This document shows positions 56,248 to 64,000 of a stretch of 64,000 nt of DNA, in pieces. The notes beneath the pieces were generated by a model, which ran no database searches, was not told the origin of the DNA, and worked only from the letters and a program-made list of their open reading frames with translations. Source of the stretch: an uncultured Kushneria sp. (GTDB taxonomy: Bacteria > Pseudomonadota > Gammaproteobacteria > Pseudomonadales > Halomonadaceae); NCBI RefSeq assembly GCF_947497025.1, contig NZ_CANMFC010000001.1, forward strand, positions 1 to 64,000, written 5' to 3'. Each line of letters begins with the position of its first letter. Position 1 is the first letter of the stretch. A program made the translations under genes and the position numbers.

Positions 56248-56350
56248 AAGGGCGTTGACGTTAAAAACGGTTCTCAACAGATTTTGCAGAATGACCAATG
56301 GTCATGGCGAATTCCTGCGATTGTCATGTGCCGGATCAGGGGAGAGTGAT

Positions 56351-57253
56351 GTGAATATAGTAATCACCGGAGCAACCGGCTTTGTCGGGCAGGCGCTGTG
56401 TCAGTACTGGCATGAACAGGGCCATACGCTGATGGTCGTTTCCCGTCAGCCGAACAAGGCCCATGCCGCCATCGGTGTGCCTGTCATGGCACGCGCCGCG
56501 GCAGTCGATTTTGCTGACCAGTCAGTGGATGCGGTGGTTAATCTGGCCGGTGAGCCCATTTTCAATCGTCGCTGGAGCGAGGCCCAGAAGAAAAAGCTGA
56601 TTGCCTCTCGTCTCAAGGCCACTCGGGATGTGGGTGAGCTGTGTCAGCGGCTGGATCAACCACCCAAACGACTGATCTCGGGCTCGGCAATGGGCTACTA
56701 CGGTGATCAGGGCAGTCGAGAGGTGACCGAGCAGACCCCGCCTCATGACGAATTTGCCCACAGGCTCTGTCGAGAGTGGGAAGAGGCTGCGTTACAGCTG
56801 GCCTCGGATCAGATGCAGGTGGCCTGTCTCCGGATTGGCCTGGTGCTGGACCGCGATGGCGGCATGCTCAAGCCCATGCGGCCCATGTTCCGCCTGGGGG
56901 TAGGCGGTCGGCTTGGCAAGGGACAGCAATACATGCCTTGGGTTCATCGCCATGATCTCGTGCGCATTATCGATTTTCTGCTCAAGCATGAGGATATTCA
57001 GGGCGCCTGGAATGCCGGGGCACCCCAGCCTGTGACCAACGCGGAATTTACCCGCACGCTGGCGGCCAGCCTGCATCGGCCGGCGCCCTTTGTGATGCCG
57101 GGACGCGTGGTATCGCTGGCACTGGGGGAGATGTCGCAGCTGCTGCTGACCGGGGCCCGGATGCTGCCGACAAGGCTTGAAGCGGCCGGATTCCGCTTTG
57201 AATATCCCACCCTTGAAAAGGCGCTGATCGCCATCGAACATCGCGCCGCCTGA
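56351..57253 (+). CDS. TIGR01777-family epimerase-like SDR
   Basis: 300 residues from GTG 56351 with GGGGAG upstream; the frame to the left is leader. The N-terminal NAD(P) fold is ITGATGFVG; SGSAMGYYGD holds the active-site Tyr region; the C-terminal DUF1731 part is present. The E. coli homologue is YfcH. The substrate is unknown. Its position opposite the flavoprotein suggests shared control. Confidence 0.88.
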   Translation: MNIVITGATGFVGQALCQYWHEQGHTLMVVSRQPNKAHAAIGVPVMARAAAVDFADQSVDAVVNLAGEPIFNRRWSEAQKKKLIASRLKATRDVGELCQRLDQPPKRLISGSAMGYYGDQGSREVTEQTPPHDEFAHRLCREWEEAALQLASDQMQVACLRIGLVLDRDGGMLKPMRPMFRLGVGGRLGKGQQYMPWVHRHDLVRIIDFLLKHEDIQGAWNAGAPQPVTNAEFTRTLAASLHRPAPFVMPGRVVSLALGEMSQLLLTGARMLPTRLEAAGFRFEYPTLEKALIAIEHRAA

Positions 57254-57287
57254 GCGGCGCGATATGACCGTTTGATCGGCAGCCCGC

Positions 57288-60215
57288 TTACTGCGGATCG
57301 ACGGTCACGATCACACGCACGGCATCCAGCTGCAGACGGGTGCCGGCAATGGCGTCATCCAGGGCTGCACGCTCGTGACGCAGCATCTCGATCTCCTCGG
57401 CACGCACGTCCGGGTTGCGCTGTGCCAGCGCCTCCAGTCGATCGATTTCACCTTCCAGCTGGGTGGCCATTTGCGCTCTGGCCTGATTCACCAGCGCCGG
57501 CAGTTCTGCCTCGGCCTGTTGCTCGGCCTGATCAAACAGCTCGCGCAGCTGCTGCTGGCGCTCTCGCACCAGGTTTCGGGCAACCCCTTTTTTGACGTGA
57601 CGCAGATTCTTCGCCAGCCCGCCGAAGGAGACCTTGTCGGACAGTACCTGTCCTGACTCATCGAGCAGCACGCGCACGGTAGCCGGTGGGAAGAAGCGAT
57701 TGACGTGCAGCGCCTTCGGCGCGCTGGTACGCGTGCGAAAGATCGCCTCCAGCATGAAGCGTCCGCCCGGGATGGCGGGGTGGGCCAGCAGCGCCAGCGC
57801 CGTATTGCCCATGCTGTCATTGGTGGCCCGGGAGAGCATCTCGCGTACCAGCGGGTGCTCCCAGGAGAGCCGCTGAAGATCGTCGCGGGCCAGCGCGCGC
57901 TGGCGTGACCGGGTGGCGGTGAAGCCCTCTTCGCCGCGGATCAGACCGGGCATGCCGTCCACCATGTGCGATCCCGGGTGTAGATAGGTCAGGCCTTCAT
58001 CCGTTTCCCGGGTGTCGATGCCAAAGACGTCCAGCGCCTGATCGAGATAGCGATCCAGCGTGGCATCATCATCCAGCGACTGTACGGCTTCGATCATGTC
58101 ATTGGCATGGCCTGCGTCAAACGAGCTCCAGGCGAGCAGACGGTCGCGACCGGCTTCCCGCTCCTGGCGTGTCCGGACGGCCAGCGTGCGGGACGCTTCG
58201 ATGACCTCGTCCAGCGCTTCTCTATCCAGCAGGGCATCAAACAGCGCATCGCCATGGGCATCGCTGACCACACTGCCCAGACCGCTGGGCGCTTCAAAGG
58301 CCGCCAGCGCTTCCTGATACCAGCGCAGCAGTGCCCCGGTCGGGCTGCCGGTCATGATCGGCAGATGAATCTCGACGTCGTGCTGCTGGCCGATACGGTC
58401 CAGACGTCCGATGCGCTGTTCCAGTTGATCAGGATGCGGCGGCAGATCAAACAGGATCAGATGGTGGCAGAACTGGAAGTTGCGACCTTCGGAGCCGATT
58501 TCAGAGCAGATCAGCAGCGGGCTGCCATCTTCGGCCTCGGCAAAGGCGGCCGCGGCGCGATCCCGCTCGATCAGTGTCATGTTTTCGTGAAAGACCGGCA
58601 CATGCAGCCCGGTCAGCACCTGCAGGCCGGCGGCCAGCTCCCGGGCGGTTTCGCCGTAGTGGCAGATCAGAAGCGCCTTTTCGCCGGGGTGGCCCTTGAG
58701 CCATTCACGCAGCCAGGCCATGCGCGGATCCACGCGCCACCAGCGCTCATCCTCCTGGGTATCCTGCCGGCGCGCCTCGAAGGTGGCCTCGGGGTAAAGC
58801 AGGATCTCCGGATAATCCGGCCCGGTCTCGATCAGGAGACTGTCCAGATAGTCCTCGTCGCGGCTGATGCGCTGCTCGATGCGGCGATAGGCACCCGGGT
58901 TTTCCAGCTCGCTGACGTGCAGGCGGCGCACCGGAAAGCCGCTGACATGGCGGCGGCTGTTGCGGAACATGACCCGGCCGATGCCATAGCGGTCGAGCAG
59001 GACGCGCCGTAGCGATTCGCGCAGCGAGGGCTGTTCATCAACCCCGGCCTTCATCAGGTTCTCCAGCAGAGCGAGCGCCTGCGCATCGTCTTCGACGATA
59101 CGGTGCAGCGCGTCATGGTGCTGCGCCTCGGCAGGCAGGTGCTCAAGAGCTTCGAGCGCCTCGGCAAGCGTCGCGTGACCGCGCTGTTCGGCTCTAAAGG
59201 CGTCAATGTCGTGGTAGCGCTCGGGGTCGAGCAGACGCAGACGGGCAAAGTGGCTGACATCGCCCATCTGCTCCGGCGTGGCGCTCAACAGCAGCAGTCC
59301 GGTGCGCTGGGTGGCCAGCGCTTCCACGCACTGATAGCCGGTATCGCCACCGTTTTCCGGGTCCCACTCAAGGTGCTGGGCTTCATCCACGATCAGCAGG
59401 TCCCAGGCGCAGGCCTGTGCCTGGCTCTGGCGCTCGGGGCTGGCAAACAGCCATTGCTGGCTGGCCAGCACCAGCTGCGCGGATTCAAACGGGTTGCCAT
59501 CGCTGCCACGGGCCTGGCTTTGCTGTTCATCCAGCAGCGTGACTTCGATGGAGAAACGGCGCAGCAGCTCGACCAGCCACTGATGCGTCAGACTGTCCGG
59601 GACCAGAATCAGGGCGCGCTCGACGCGGCCGGTCAGCAGCATGCGATGCAGCACCAGACCGGCCTCGATGGTCTTGCCCAGACCGACTTCGTCGGCCAGC
59701 AGCACGCGCGGCAGGCGGCGGCTGGCGATGTCATCGGCGATGTGGAGCTGATGCGGGATCAGGTCGATACGCGGGCCGGACAGACCAAAGCCGGGATGGC
59801 GCTCGACGCGCGCAAGGTGCTGAAGGCTGCGGTAGCGCAGGTTGAAGGCGTCATTGCGATCGATCTGGCCGGTCAGCAGACGGTCGCGAGCCTGGTGAAA
59901 CTGCATGCGATCACTGATGCGGGATTCAGGAAGCTCGCGCTCGCCGTTGCTGTCCTGACCGATGTAGATGATACGGCCGCCTTCATCGCGCAGCTCGCTG
60001 ACCAGCAGGACCTGGCCATCATCGGTATCAATGCGGTCGCCGCGACCGAACACCACACGGGTCAGGGGCGCTTCGCGCACGCTGTAGGTACGGGTTTCAT
60101 CGCTGGCGGCAAACAAAACGGTCACGCTGCGCGCATCGCAGTTCAGTATGGTGCCAAGGCCCAGCTCGGTTTCGCCGTCACTGATGAAGCGTTGACCGGA
60201 AATAAAATTGCTCAT
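57288..60215 (-). CDS. rapA: RNA polymerase-associated ATPase RapA (HepA)
   Basis: 975 residues from the ATG at 60215 (GAGGC upstream); the eight-residue extension is not family-like. SWI2/SNF2 motor: Walker A ADEVGLGKTIE, DEAQ box and helicase C region GSEGRNFQ with QRIGRLDRIGQ. N-terminal tudor-like domains bind polymerase. It recycles core RNA polymerase stalled after transcription. It is slightly longer than E. coli RapA (968). Confidence 0.96.
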   Translation of the reverse strand: MSNFISGQRFISDGETELGLGTILNCDARSVTVLFAASDETRTYSVREAPLTRVVFGRGDRIDTDDGQVLLVSELRDEGGRIIYIGQDSNGERELPESRISDRMQFHQARDRLLTGQIDRNDAFNLRYRSLQHLARVERHPGFGLSGPRIDLIPHQLHIADDIASRRLPRVLLADEVGLGKTIEAGLVLHRMLLTGRVERALILVPDSLTHQWLVELLRRFSIEVTLLDEQQSQARGSDGNPFESAQLVLASQQWLFASPERQSQAQACAWDLLIVDEAQHLEWDPENGGDTGYQCVEALATQRTGLLLLSATPEQMGDVSHFARLRLLDPERYHDIDAFRAEQRGHATLAEALEALEHLPAEAQHHDALHRIVEDDAQALALLENLMKAGVDEQPSLRESLRRVLLDRYGIGRVMFRNSRRHVSGFPVRRLHVSELENPGAYRRIEQRISRDEDYLDSLLIETGPDYPEILLYPEATFEARRQDTQEDERWWRVDPRMAWLREWLKGHPGEKALLICHYGETARELAAGLQVLTGLHVPVFHENMTLIERDRAAAAFAEAEDGSPLLICSEIGSEGRNFQFCHHLILFDLPPHPDQLEQRIGRLDRIGQQHDVEIHLPIMTGSPTGALLRWYQEALAAFEAPSGLGSVVSDAHGDALFDALLDREALDEVIEASRTLAVRTRQEREAGRDRLLAWSSFDAGHANDMIEAVQSLDDDATLDRYLDQALDVFGIDTRETDEGLTYLHPGSHMVDGMPGLIRGEEGFTATRSRQRALARDDLQRLSWEHPLVREMLSRATNDSMGNTALALLAHPAIPGGRFMLEAIFRTRTSAPKALHVNRFFPPATVRVLLDESGQVLSDKVSFGGLAKNLRHVKKGVARNLVRERQQQLRELFDQAEQQAEAELPALVNQARAQMATQLEGEIDRLEALAQRNPDVRAEEIEMLRHERAALDDAIAGTRLQLDAVRVIVTVDPQ

Positions 60216-60397
60216 GATGCCTCGAAGATGTCGCCTCACGGGCGCGCGGGTACAGATTTGAATCGGTCATCGACTGGAGATGAACTGTCGTGGGTCACTG
60301 GTTCGGTCCGCCGTCAGCCATGACCCTTGAAAAGGGTGCCTATCTTAACCAAAAGAGAAGGCGTCCGGGGCACTGATGTGAGCATGTGTTACTGCCA

Positions 60398-61183
60398 TCA
60401 GGGGGTGGCGGCGGTTATCACCGACAGATCATGCACGCGTGCCAGGGTATTGTCCGGCGCCACATGCAGCAGTACCGGCAGGTGCTCGTGACGGATCAGG
60501 GCCAACAGGTGCTGCCGCGCATCCAGCAGCAATGACGCATCCTCAAGGTCGAGCCGCTGGTCAGGATGCTGATCCAGATAGCGAAGCACGACCAGAAGCG
60601 GTTCGCCCTGATTGACCAGTGTCAGATCCGGGCGATGTTCAGCGGGCTGCTCGGCCAGTCGTTGAAGCCACTGCCGACAGAGGCTGCAGTCGCTGCGCCA
60701 CAGTAGAAGGTAATGGGCAGATTCTGTCCTGGCCGGCGTCACCGAATGGCCCTCGAGCGACTCGAGCGTCATCGCTGGCAGGGTGACGGGGAGAGGCGTT
60801 TGCAGATCCGATCGCCACTGCTCCAATCCCCACCAGAGACCGCTGGCCATCATGAGAAGAAGGCACAGCCTGTTGCGCAGTTCAGGGCACTGGCGGCAGA
60901 ACCACAGTGTCCATGTCAGCAGGGCGATCAGTCCGCCGGCGGGGTCGAACCTGGTCTGCCGGAGTTGTGCCTGCCACGAAAGCTCAGGGGACCAGTTGCC
61001 GGCAAGCCATGCCCAAAGCGCGGCGCCGATCGGCCAGCAGATCAGGGCGCCCAGTGCCCAGGCTGTCGTCGTGGCCCGCGCTGAAGGGCTGATGAGATGG
61101 GCCGTCAGTAGTGTCACCGTGGCACAGGCCACGGCCAGCGGTGCCGGGGACAAAAAGAGCGTGGCACTATCGAGGAGATCCAT
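60398..61183 (-). CDS. Membrane-anchored thioredoxin-like (TlpA-type) protein
   Basis: 261 residues. Four or so hydrophobic segments fill residues 8-117. A C-terminal domain from about 135 begins LPAMTLESLEGHSV and carries CSLC (CxxC), the layout of TlpA/ResA-like thiol oxidoreductases facing the periplasm. The N-terminal part resembles the DsbD/Lgt-like membrane region only by hydropathy. The partner is unknown and no cytochrome c maturation genes are near. Confidence 0.65.
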   Translation of the reverse strand: MDLLDSATLFLSPAPLAVACATVTLLTAHLISPSARATTTAWALGALICWPIGAALWAWLAGNWSPELSWQAQLRQTRFDPAGGLIALLTWTLWFCRQCPELRNRLCLLLMMASGLWWGLEQWRSDLQTPLPVTLPAMTLESLEGHSVTPARTESAHYLLLWRSDCSLCRQWLQRLAEQPAEHRPDLTLVNQGEPLLVVLRYLDQHPDQRLDLEDASLLLDARQHLLALIRHEHLPVLLHVAPDNTLARVHDLSVITAATP

Positions 61184-61246
61184 TCGTTTTTTCCATCATG
61201 CGTTAGAATTTGACAGGCCGGCGTGTCCGGTCATGCTTGTTGATCC

Positions 61247-61519
61247 ATGTTGTTGCCGGTGATTTTCATGCCCGATTCCCGCGCCAGACGCGCTCGCCAT
61301 CGTGATACGCCACGTATCGTGGCCATTTCGGCCCAGGCGATCGGCTTTATTCTGATCGTGCTCTTTGAGACCCTGTTGCCTGAGCATCTCAAACGTCCGT
61401 CCCAGGGCCTTGTCCTGGTCGCCATGCTCGTGGCAGCGCTTTACGCTGCTCTGCTGCGTCGTTATTACCGCAATCGGTCGCTGAAGCGTCGCGACCATGA
61501 GTCCTTTCATGACCAATGA
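61247..61519 (+). CDS. Small two-helix membrane protein, unrecognised
   Basis: 90 residues from ATG 61247, or 83 from ATG 61268; neither has a strong Shine-Dalgarno. A basic N-terminus (RARRARHRD) precedes two hydrophobic segments (about 27-45 and 55-67) and a basic tail. It overlaps the cardiolipin synthase start by 23 nt in another frame, suggesting coupling and a role in phospholipid synthesis or localisation (inference). Confidence 0.6.
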   Translation: MLLPVIFMPDSRARRARHRDTPRIVAISAQAIGFILIVLFETLLPEHLKRPSQGLVLVAMLVAALYAALLRRYYRNRSLKRRDHESFHDQ

Positions 61520-62969
61520 TATGTGTGCCGGTGCCCTGAGACGCTGGGCGAAACAGCATGGCCAGGCGTCCAACGGCAGCAGCGGCATGCGCCTGATGTC
61601 CGACGGCCTTGACGCCTTCGAAGTCCGTGCCCACCTGGCACGTTACGCTGAACACAGCATCGACAGCCTGAGCTATCTCCTTGAGGACGGCACCACGACC
61701 CGGGTGTTGATGGCCGAGCTTCTGGCCGCGGCCGAACGCGGCATTCGGATCAGGATGCTGGTGGATGACATGAGCGCCATCAGCGTGCAGTGCATGCTGC
61801 GTGCCATGCAGACCCATCCCAATATCGAAGTGCGTCTGTTCAACCCGGTGACCTTCTGGCGGCGCTACACCTGGAGCCATCGACTGGCCATGGCGCTGAC
61901 CATTCGCCGTTCGCATCGACGCATGCACAACAAGCTCTGGCTGGTGGATGGCATGGTGGGTATCGCGGGGGGGCGCAACCTCAGCGATGACTATTTCATC
62001 ACCAAAAGCGAATACAATTTCGCCGATCTCGACATGCTGGTGGCCGGCGGCCGCGTGGCCGAGCAGATGCGTGAATGCTTCCGTCAGTACTGGCATGGCC
62101 GCTGTGTCAGCACCCTGACGTCGCTGATGCCGAAGGCGCCGGATCATGACTGGCAGGCCCTGCGCGAAACGCTCAAACAACAGCTGGCCGGCGAGGAGCT
62201 GGCAGATTCTGCCTTTTTGTCCATCCATCACGGTGAACAGCGCGCGCTGGAAGACGGGCTTGGTGAGCTGGTTCAGGCGGATGGTGAGCTTTACTGGGAC
62301 CACCCCGACAAGCCATGTCAGCCAGGGTACCCGCCTCGCGAGATGATCATGGGGCCTGCCATCGGGGCGATGGTGGCCGACACGCAAACGCATATAAAGA
62401 TTGTCTCGGCCTATTTTGTGCCCAGTGAGCGCGACGTGATCGATATTGAAGCGCTGCTGGAAAAGGGGGTGGGCGTGACCGTATTGACCAACTCCCTGCA
62501 GGCCAATGACACGCCGGTGGTCAACGGCGGCTACGCGCCCTGGCGGGCACGCTTTCTGAAAAAGGGCGCGCGCATGCATGAGCTGCGACACGGCCACAGG
62601 CCGCGCCGACGCCGTAAACACCATTTCGGCATCATGGCTTCCAGCCTGCACGGCAAGGCCATGGTCATGGATGACAAAAAACTCTTTATCGGCTCGTTCA
62701 ATATCGATCCACGCTCCACCTGGTGGAACAACGAAATGGGTCTGCGAGTGGAGCATGAGGGGCTGGCGGCGGAGCTTGATGGGGTGATCGAGCGGGCCCT
62801 GAGTCCGGCCAGCAGCTTCAGGGTTGAACGCGATGACCAGGGTCAGCTTTCCTGGCTGACCGTGGATGAAAACCACAAGGCACATCGATTGATGAAGGAG
62901 CCCGGCAGTCTGCTGGCCCGTGCTCAAAAATGGCTGGGCGGCCTGCCGGGCATTTGGCGACTGCTCTAG
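61497..62969 (+). CDS. ClsC-like cardiolipin synthase / phospholipase D
   Basis: 490 residues. Two HKD motifs: HNKLWLVDG...GGRN in the first half and HGKAMVMDD...GSFN in the second. Length and lack of N-terminal membrane helices match E. coli ClsC (YmdC), which uses phosphatidylglycerol plus phosphatidylethanolamine. The start could also be ATG 61509. It would act at the inner membrane. No terminator is visible after it. Confidence 0.85.
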   Translation: MSPFMTNDMCAGALRRWAKQHGQASNGSSGMRLMSDGLDAFEVRAHLARYAEHSIDSLSYLLEDGTTTRVLMAELLAAAERGIRIRMLVDDMSAISVQCMLRAMQTHPNIEVRLFNPVTFWRRYTWSHRLAMALTIRRSHRRMHNKLWLVDGMVGIAGGRNLSDDYFITKSEYNFADLDMLVAGGRVAEQMRECFRQYWHGRCVSTLTSLMPKAPDHDWQALRETLKQQLAGEELADSAFLSIHHGEQRALEDGLGELVQADGELYWDHPDKPCQPGYPPREMIMGPAIGAMVADTQTHIKIVSAYFVPSERDVIDIEALLEKGVGVTVLTNSLQANDTPVVNGGYAPWRARFLKKGARMHELRHGHRPRRRRKHHFGIMASSLHGKAMVMDDKKLFIGSFNIDPRSTWWNNEMGLRVEHEGLAAELDGVIERALSPASSFRVERDDQGQLSWLTVDENHKAHRLMKEPGSLLARAQKWLGGLPGIWRLL

Positions 62970-63003
62970 CGCATTATCGAAAAAGAGGGGAAGGGGACTT
63001 GCG

Positions 63004-63309
63004 TTAGCTGTTGTGCTCGATGGCTTCTTCGGCAGTACAGGCAATATTGTCAATGATGGTCCACTGCTCCGGCGTACCACCTTTCTCCACGGCGTCAATG
63101 AGGGCGGCGGTGGCGCGACGCAGGTAGGGCTTGCCATCTTCCTCGTGCGCCTTTTCAAGATCGCCTTCCATGTCCTCGATCAGCGCCTCGACGCCATCGT
63201 AATCATCACTCCATTCAAGCGCCTGGCGGGCAGCCTCCTTGATGGTCTCTCCAACGCCAATGATGGCGCTGTCACTGGCGACAATGTAACCGCTGGCATT
63301 CATGGGCAT
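63004..63309 (-). CDS. Unrecognised small acidic protein
   Basis: 101 residues from the ATG at 63309 (GAGGA 3 nt upstream); ATG 63303 (MNASGYIVASD) has 9 nt spacing and is equally likely. It is a soluble protein: a short beta-like start (SGYIVASDSAIIGVG), then helical and acidic. I do not recognise the family. It converges on the clsC-like gene. Confidence 0.6.
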   Translation of the reverse strand: MPMNASGYIVASDSAIIGVGETIKEAARQALEWSDDYDGVEALIEDMEGDLEKAHEEDGKPYLRRATAALIDAVEKGGTPEQWTIIDNIACTAEEAIEHNS

Positions 63310-63489
63310 GTATCCTCTATAGCCGTTCGGCGAAGGGGCCGGCATCACCGGAGTTTGTCGGACATAAGCATCAGTATAGACATGCCTGCGCCGTCCTCGA
63401 CAATCCCTCGCTGGCACATCTCTCTGTCACATGCGATGCGGCCAGCTATGCTCAACGCAAATGTTCAACGCCTGAGTCAGGGAGACAAC

Positions 63490-64000
63490 ATGCTGCCATT
63501 GATCGATCGGGGTCAGAGCGAGACTGCACTGGTCATGATGCACTTTTTCGGCAATTCACATCGGGAATGGCTCGAGGTCATCGAGCATCTGGGACCGGAA
63601 CATCGCTGCATTGCGCTGGACCTGCCCGGGTTTGGCGACGCGGCAGACCGTGAAGGGTTTGATACCTGCGCCATGGCGGATCAGGTCGAGCAGACCATCG
63701 AGGCGCTGGGGCTTGAGCGGGTGGTGCTGATCGGCCACTCCTTTTCCGGCAAGGTGGCCATGGTGCTGGCGGCCAGAAAGCCCCGATGGCTGGTGTCGAT
63801 GGTGCTGGTTGCCCCGGCACCGGCCTGTCCGCAGCCGGTCAGCGACGAGGAGCGCGAGTTTCAGCAAACCTTTGATCACAGTCGTGCCCAGGCCGAGGCC
63901 TTCATTGATGGCGCCATCGCACAGAACATTTCTCCCGCGCGCTATCGTGACGCCGTGGACGATGCCATGCGTGCCTCACCCGAGGCCTGGCAGGCCTGGC
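63490..64000 (+). CDS. Alpha/beta hydrolase, 3' end beyond window
   Basis: The first 170 codons are present and open at the edge. GGGAG at 63479-63483 precedes the ATG. Motifs: HFFGNS (oxyanion region), DLPGFGD and the nucleophile elbow GHSFSG. It is a cytosolic serine hydrolase by fold; the substrate cannot be told from this part. Confidence 0.85.
   Translation, partial: MLPLIDRGQSETALVMMHFFGNSHREWLEVIEHLGPEHRCIALDLPGFGDAADREGFDTCAMADQVEQTIEALGLERVVLIGHSFSGKVAMVLAARKPRWLVSMVLVAPAPACPQPVSDEEREFQQTFDHSRAQAEAFIDGAIAQNISPARYRDAVDDAMRASPEAWQAW

Noticed and set aside
59103..60323. 406- and 301-residue plus-strand frames opposite rapA (also 58107-59012)
   Set aside because: rapA is complete with all motor motifs. 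The antisense frames have no recognisable domain and no promoter.
61389..63158. 589-residue minus-strand frame opposite the ClsC-like gene
   Set aside because: Antisense shadow of a gene with two intact HKD motifs.

Overview
The window reads as a chromosomal core segment of a gammaproteobacterium. Protein lengths and residue numbering are close to E. coli (CyoB, RpoB, RpoC, FabB). The gene order birA-coaX-tRNA-secE-nusG and the fabA-fabB, photolyase and cioAB types are closer to pseudomonads and Halomonadaceae. A Halomonas/Kushneria-like host is my best guess. It is an inference from resemblance and was not tested by any search.

Region by region. (1) 1-9.7 kb is respiratory: a YajR-type MFS transporter on the minus strand, then the cyoABCDE haem-copper quinol oxidase operon, then a second, cyanide-insensitive type bd quinol oxidase (cioAB), closed by a clear terminator. 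(2) 9.7-12.2 kb holds birA and coaX (overlapping ATGA) and tRNA-Tyr, -Gly, -Thr and -Trp; the tuf copy often found between the last two is absent. (3) 12.3-42.6 kb is a continuous block of transcription and translation genes: secE-nusG, rplKAJL-rpoBC, rpsL-rpsG-fusA-tuf, the S10 and spc ribosomal protein clusters through secY, then rpsM-rpsK-rpsD-rpoA-rplQ. Structured leaders at L11, L10, S7 and S13 suit autogenous control. rpmJ is missing from its usual place between secY and rpsM. (4) 42.6-48.3 kb carries an EAL phosphodiesterase with a Cys-rich N-terminus, uvrA and ssb diverging from a shared control region with a LexA-like site, and a type IB topoisomerase. (5) 48.4-52 kb is lipid-related: a degenerate RmlD-like protein coupled to a PlsC-type acyltransferase, and fabA-fabB. 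(6) 52-57.3 kb is the most accessory-looking part: photolyase, a MerR regulator with a degraded cobalamin-binding domain, a CbiX-type chelatase and a renalase-like flavoprotein all run leftward, and a TIGR01777-type SDR diverges from them. The MerR gene has a long leader with several perfect inverted repeats, some mutually exclusive. (7) 57.3-64 kb has rapA, a membrane-anchored thioredoxin-like protein, a small membrane protein overlapping a ClsC-like cardiolipin synthase, an unrecognised small protein and the start of an alpha/beta hydrolase cut by the window edge.

I found no insertion sequence, prophage, CRISPR array or integrase. Most of the window is ordinary, conserved sequence. The photolyase/MerR locus with its structured leader and paired operators is the only place that looks like an incompletely described regulatory system.
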